DNA of 5,617 bases. It comes from JAYRWN01 sp041917975 (GTDB taxonomy: Bacteria; Bacteroidota; Bacteroidia; Chitinophagales; Saprospiraceae). Made by a program: the position numbers and the translations under genes. Below are positions 3,672-5,617 of the stretch, in pieces. Numbering within the stretch: the first letter of the stretch is position 1; every line of letters begins with the position of its first letter. The notes below the pieces were generated by a model. The model searched no databases, was not told the DNA's origin, and worked only from the letters and a program-made list of their open reading frames with translations. Where the stretch lies: NCBI GenBank assembly GCA_041917975.1, contig JAYRWN010000318.1:1-5617 (forward strand), in the 5' to 3' direction.

Positions 3672-5617
3672 ATGACCATTACCGCTCAGGCCATGAATCG
3701 GCGTGTATTCTTAAAAAATTTATCCCTTTCTGCTGGTGGCTTAGTTATCGGCTTTGCCTGGCTGGAATCCTGTCAAGAAAATACCGATTCCACAACTGTC
3801 ATGCCTTCACAATGGTTCGAACTAAATGGATTTGTAAAAATCGGAGACACTGGCCTGGTCACCATCCAATCGCCAAATCCGGAAGGTGGGCAAAACATTA
3901 AGACCTCCATGCCCATGATCGTTGCTGAAGAACTTGACGTGGATTGGAAGCAGGTGGTCGTGGAACAAGCTCCTCTCAATACGGCCTTATATAGTCGTCA
4001 GTTTATTGGGGGCAGCCAAGCCATCCGTCAAGGTTGGACGGCGTTGCGCCAGGCCGGTGCAACGGCACGGCAGATGCTGCGCCTTGCTGCGGCAGAGATC
4101 TGGAACGTGCCGGTAGAGGAAGTAACCACCCAAAACGGCCAATTGTTACACAGTGCAAGCGGTAAAAAGGCCATGTATGGAGATTTGGCTGATGCAGCGG
4201 CCAAACAGCATGTACCGGAATCTGTGCCCTTAAAAAGCCCTAAGAAATTTAGCATCATTGGCACTTCACCCAAAAATGTTGATGGACAAAAGATAGTCAC
4301 TGGTCAGCCCTTATTTGGGTCGGATTATCACTGTCCGGGTATGTTGATAGCCATGATCGTCCATCCTCCGGCTTTTGGGCTCAAGCTAAAATCGTTCGAT
4401 GATACTTCCGTGCGCTCTATGCCTGGTATGCTGGATGTATTTAGTATTAAAGTGTTGCAGGACGATTATCAACGTCAATATTTTGATACCTGTACATTTA
4501 CTGAGGTGGTAGCACTGGTCGGGAAAACGACCTGGGAAGTGATGCAAGCAAAAAAATCGCTGAAAATAGAATGGGAAGTGGCTCCGGCACGCACCGAATC
4601 AAGAAATGCTTTTGGAACCATAGAGTCCGTGCAGATTCCCAAGGGGTTAGAAAATACAACTGGCCATCAGGCTGCTATGGTGTCGATGTCGAGCAAGCCT
4701 GCTGTGCTCCGACGCCGGGACGGCGACCCTGAAACAGCTTTCAAACAAGCCGCCAAAGTGATTGAGTGCACTTATACTGCACCCTTCCTGGCTCACAACT
4801 GTATGGAGCCGATGAATTTTTTTGCGCACGTAACCAATGAAAGAGCTTTACTGATTGGCCCGCTGCAGAAAGCAGAATTGACTGAACAGGCCTTGTCCAC
4901 CCGTTTGGGTATGCCTAAAGAAAACATCGAGATTCAGATGACCCGCCTGGGCGGAGGATATGGCCGCAGATCATATGCGCATTGGCTTATCGAGGCGGCG
5001 CTCATCTCTCAAAAAATACAGGCACCGGTAAAACTCATCTACACCCGCGAAGACGACATGACCGGGGGTATCTACCGTCCGGCTTACCAGGCAGTTTACC
5101 GGGCCGGGTTGGATGCACAAAATAACCTGATTGCCTTTCAGGTCAAAGCGGGGGGCATTCCCGAAAGCCCGCTGTATGCCCATCGTTTTCCAGCCGGAGC
5201 AGTTGACCATTACCTGGCAGAAGACTGGACCATTCCTTCCAACATTACTGTGGGCTCCTTCCGGGCACCCCGTTCCAACTTTATCGCCGCCGCCGAACAG
5301 TGTTTTCTGGATGAGGTAGCCGAAGCAGCCGGACAGGATCCGCTTGCTTTCCGCCTTGCGCTACTGGAAAGAACAAAATCCAACCCGGTGGGGAAAGACA
5401 ACGATTACGATGCCGCCCGTTATGCTGCCGTTCTGGAACTGGTGCGAGATAAGTCCGGCTGGGGTCAGGGTGAGCAAAAAGTGGCCAGAGGAGTTTCTGC
5501 TTATTATTGTCATAACACTTACGTGGCTCATGTTTTGGATCTGGAGCTTCAAAACGGGAAAACGGTAGTCACCAACGTGTGCAGTGCTGTCGATTGTGGT
5601 CTGGTCATTCACCCGGA
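3672..5617 (+). CDS. Xanthine dehydrogenase-family molybdopterin-binding subunit, IorB-like, Tat-exported (3' end off window)
   Basis: There are 648 complete codons in one unbroken frame, with the 3' end missing; IorB-type subunits are usually about 720-750 residues. It is the molybdenum-cofactor hydroxylase subunit that oxidises N-heterocycles, aldehydes or similar compounds using water; the substrate is not readable. Counting from ATG 3672, a twin-arginine signal MNRRVFLK spans 8-15, with hydrophobic residues to about 31 and a possible lipobox LESC ending at Cys34. Then come GGQNIKTSMPMIVAEELDVD (72-91), GGSQAIRQGW (113-122), an a/b-hammerhead domain (about 197-300), PFLAHNCMEPMN (371-382), cofactor-binding GGGYGRR (427-433) and FRAPR (530-534). 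The catalytic Glu near the C-terminus lies outside the window. ATG 3672 follows an A-rich stretch; ATG 3693 (start of MNRR) is nearly as good, and ATG 3576 would add 32 unlikely residues. No [2Fe-2S] IorA-type subunit lies upstream, where it often does. Confidence 0.88.
   Translation, partial: MTITAQAMNRRVFLKNLSLSAGGLVIGFAWLESCQENTDSTTVMPSQWFELNGFVKIGDTGLVTIQSPNPEGGQNIKTSMPMIVAEELDVDWKQVVVEQAPLNTALYSRQFIGGSQAIRQGWTALRQAGATARQMLRLAAAEIWNVPVEEVTTQNGQLLHSASGKKAMYGDLADAAAKQHVPESVPLKSPKKFSIIGTSPKNVDGQKIVTGQPLFGSDYHCPGMLIAMIVHPPAFGLKLKSFDDTSVRSMPGMLDVFSIKVLQDDYQRQYFDTCTFTEVVALVGKTTWEVMQAKKSLKIEWEVAPARTESRNAFGTIESVQIPKGLENTTGHQAAMVSMSSKPAVLRRRDGDPETAFKQAAKVIECTYTAPFLAHNCMEPMNFFAHVTNERALLIGPLQKAELTEQALSTRLGMPKENIEIQMTRLGGGYGRRSYAHWLIEAALISQKIQAPVKLIYTREDDMTGGIYRPAYQAVYRAGLDAQNNLIAFQVKAGGIPESPLYAHRFPAGAVDHYLAEDWTIPSNITVGSFRAPRSNFIAAAEQCFLDEVAEAAGQDPLAFRLALLERTKSNPVGKDNDYDAARYAAVLELVRDKSGWGQGEQKVARGVSAYYCHNTYVAHVLDLELQNGKTVVTNVCSAVDCGLVIHP

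Noticed and set aside
4971..5612. Several open frames on both strands inside the molybdoenzyme gene
   Set aside because: They are shadows of a continuous frame containing GGGYGRR, FRAPR and other family motifs.

Overview
The window looks like chromosomal DNA from a member of the Bacteroidota, probably the Chitinophagia/Sphingobacteriia/Cytophagia side. This is an inference from AT-rich intergenic DNA, genes mostly without a Shine-Dalgarno (SD) sequence, and two promoters matching the Bacteroidota primary-sigma consensus (TTG, about 20 bp, TAnnTTTG). No rRNA, tRNA, CRISPR array, insertion sequence or phage gene was seen.

Left part (1-1071), plus strand: the last 46 codons of what is probably an NAD-dependent epimerase/dehydratase-type SDR protein, then a small exported YciI-domain protein (241-714). 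A roughly 350-bp spacer with one clear GC hairpin separates it from the next, convergent gene.

Middle part (1072-3237), minus strand: a Tat-exported sugar phosphate isomerase/epimerase-like TIM barrel (1072-1983), a roughly 390-bp spacer with nothing recognisable, and a compact two-gene unit transcribed as ArsR-type repressor (2911-3237) then SRPBCC/AHSA1 protein (2375-2866). The repressor gene has a textbook promoter whose -33 and -7 boxes are each overlapped by a palindrome, which suggests autoregulation.

Right part (3238-5617): a divergent spacer and a large molybdopterin-binding oxidoreductase of the xanthine dehydrogenase/IorB class (3672 to beyond the window), with a Tat signal. Its promoter (3510-3540) has the same geometry and an inverted repeat (TTGAA-N4-TTCAA) over its -33 box. 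A leader of about 125 nt follows, holding a hairpin, a tiny Cys-containing ORF and an unusual AGGAGG. The [2Fe-2S] partner subunit is not upstream and would have to lie beyond the right edge or elsewhere.

Taken together this is a metabolic neighbourhood (small-molecule oxidation, sugar-like substrates, a ligand-binding protein and its repressor) rather than a defence or mobile system. I see no convincing new system. The most interesting parts are the divergent regulatory region at 3238-3671 and the leader of the molybdoenzyme.
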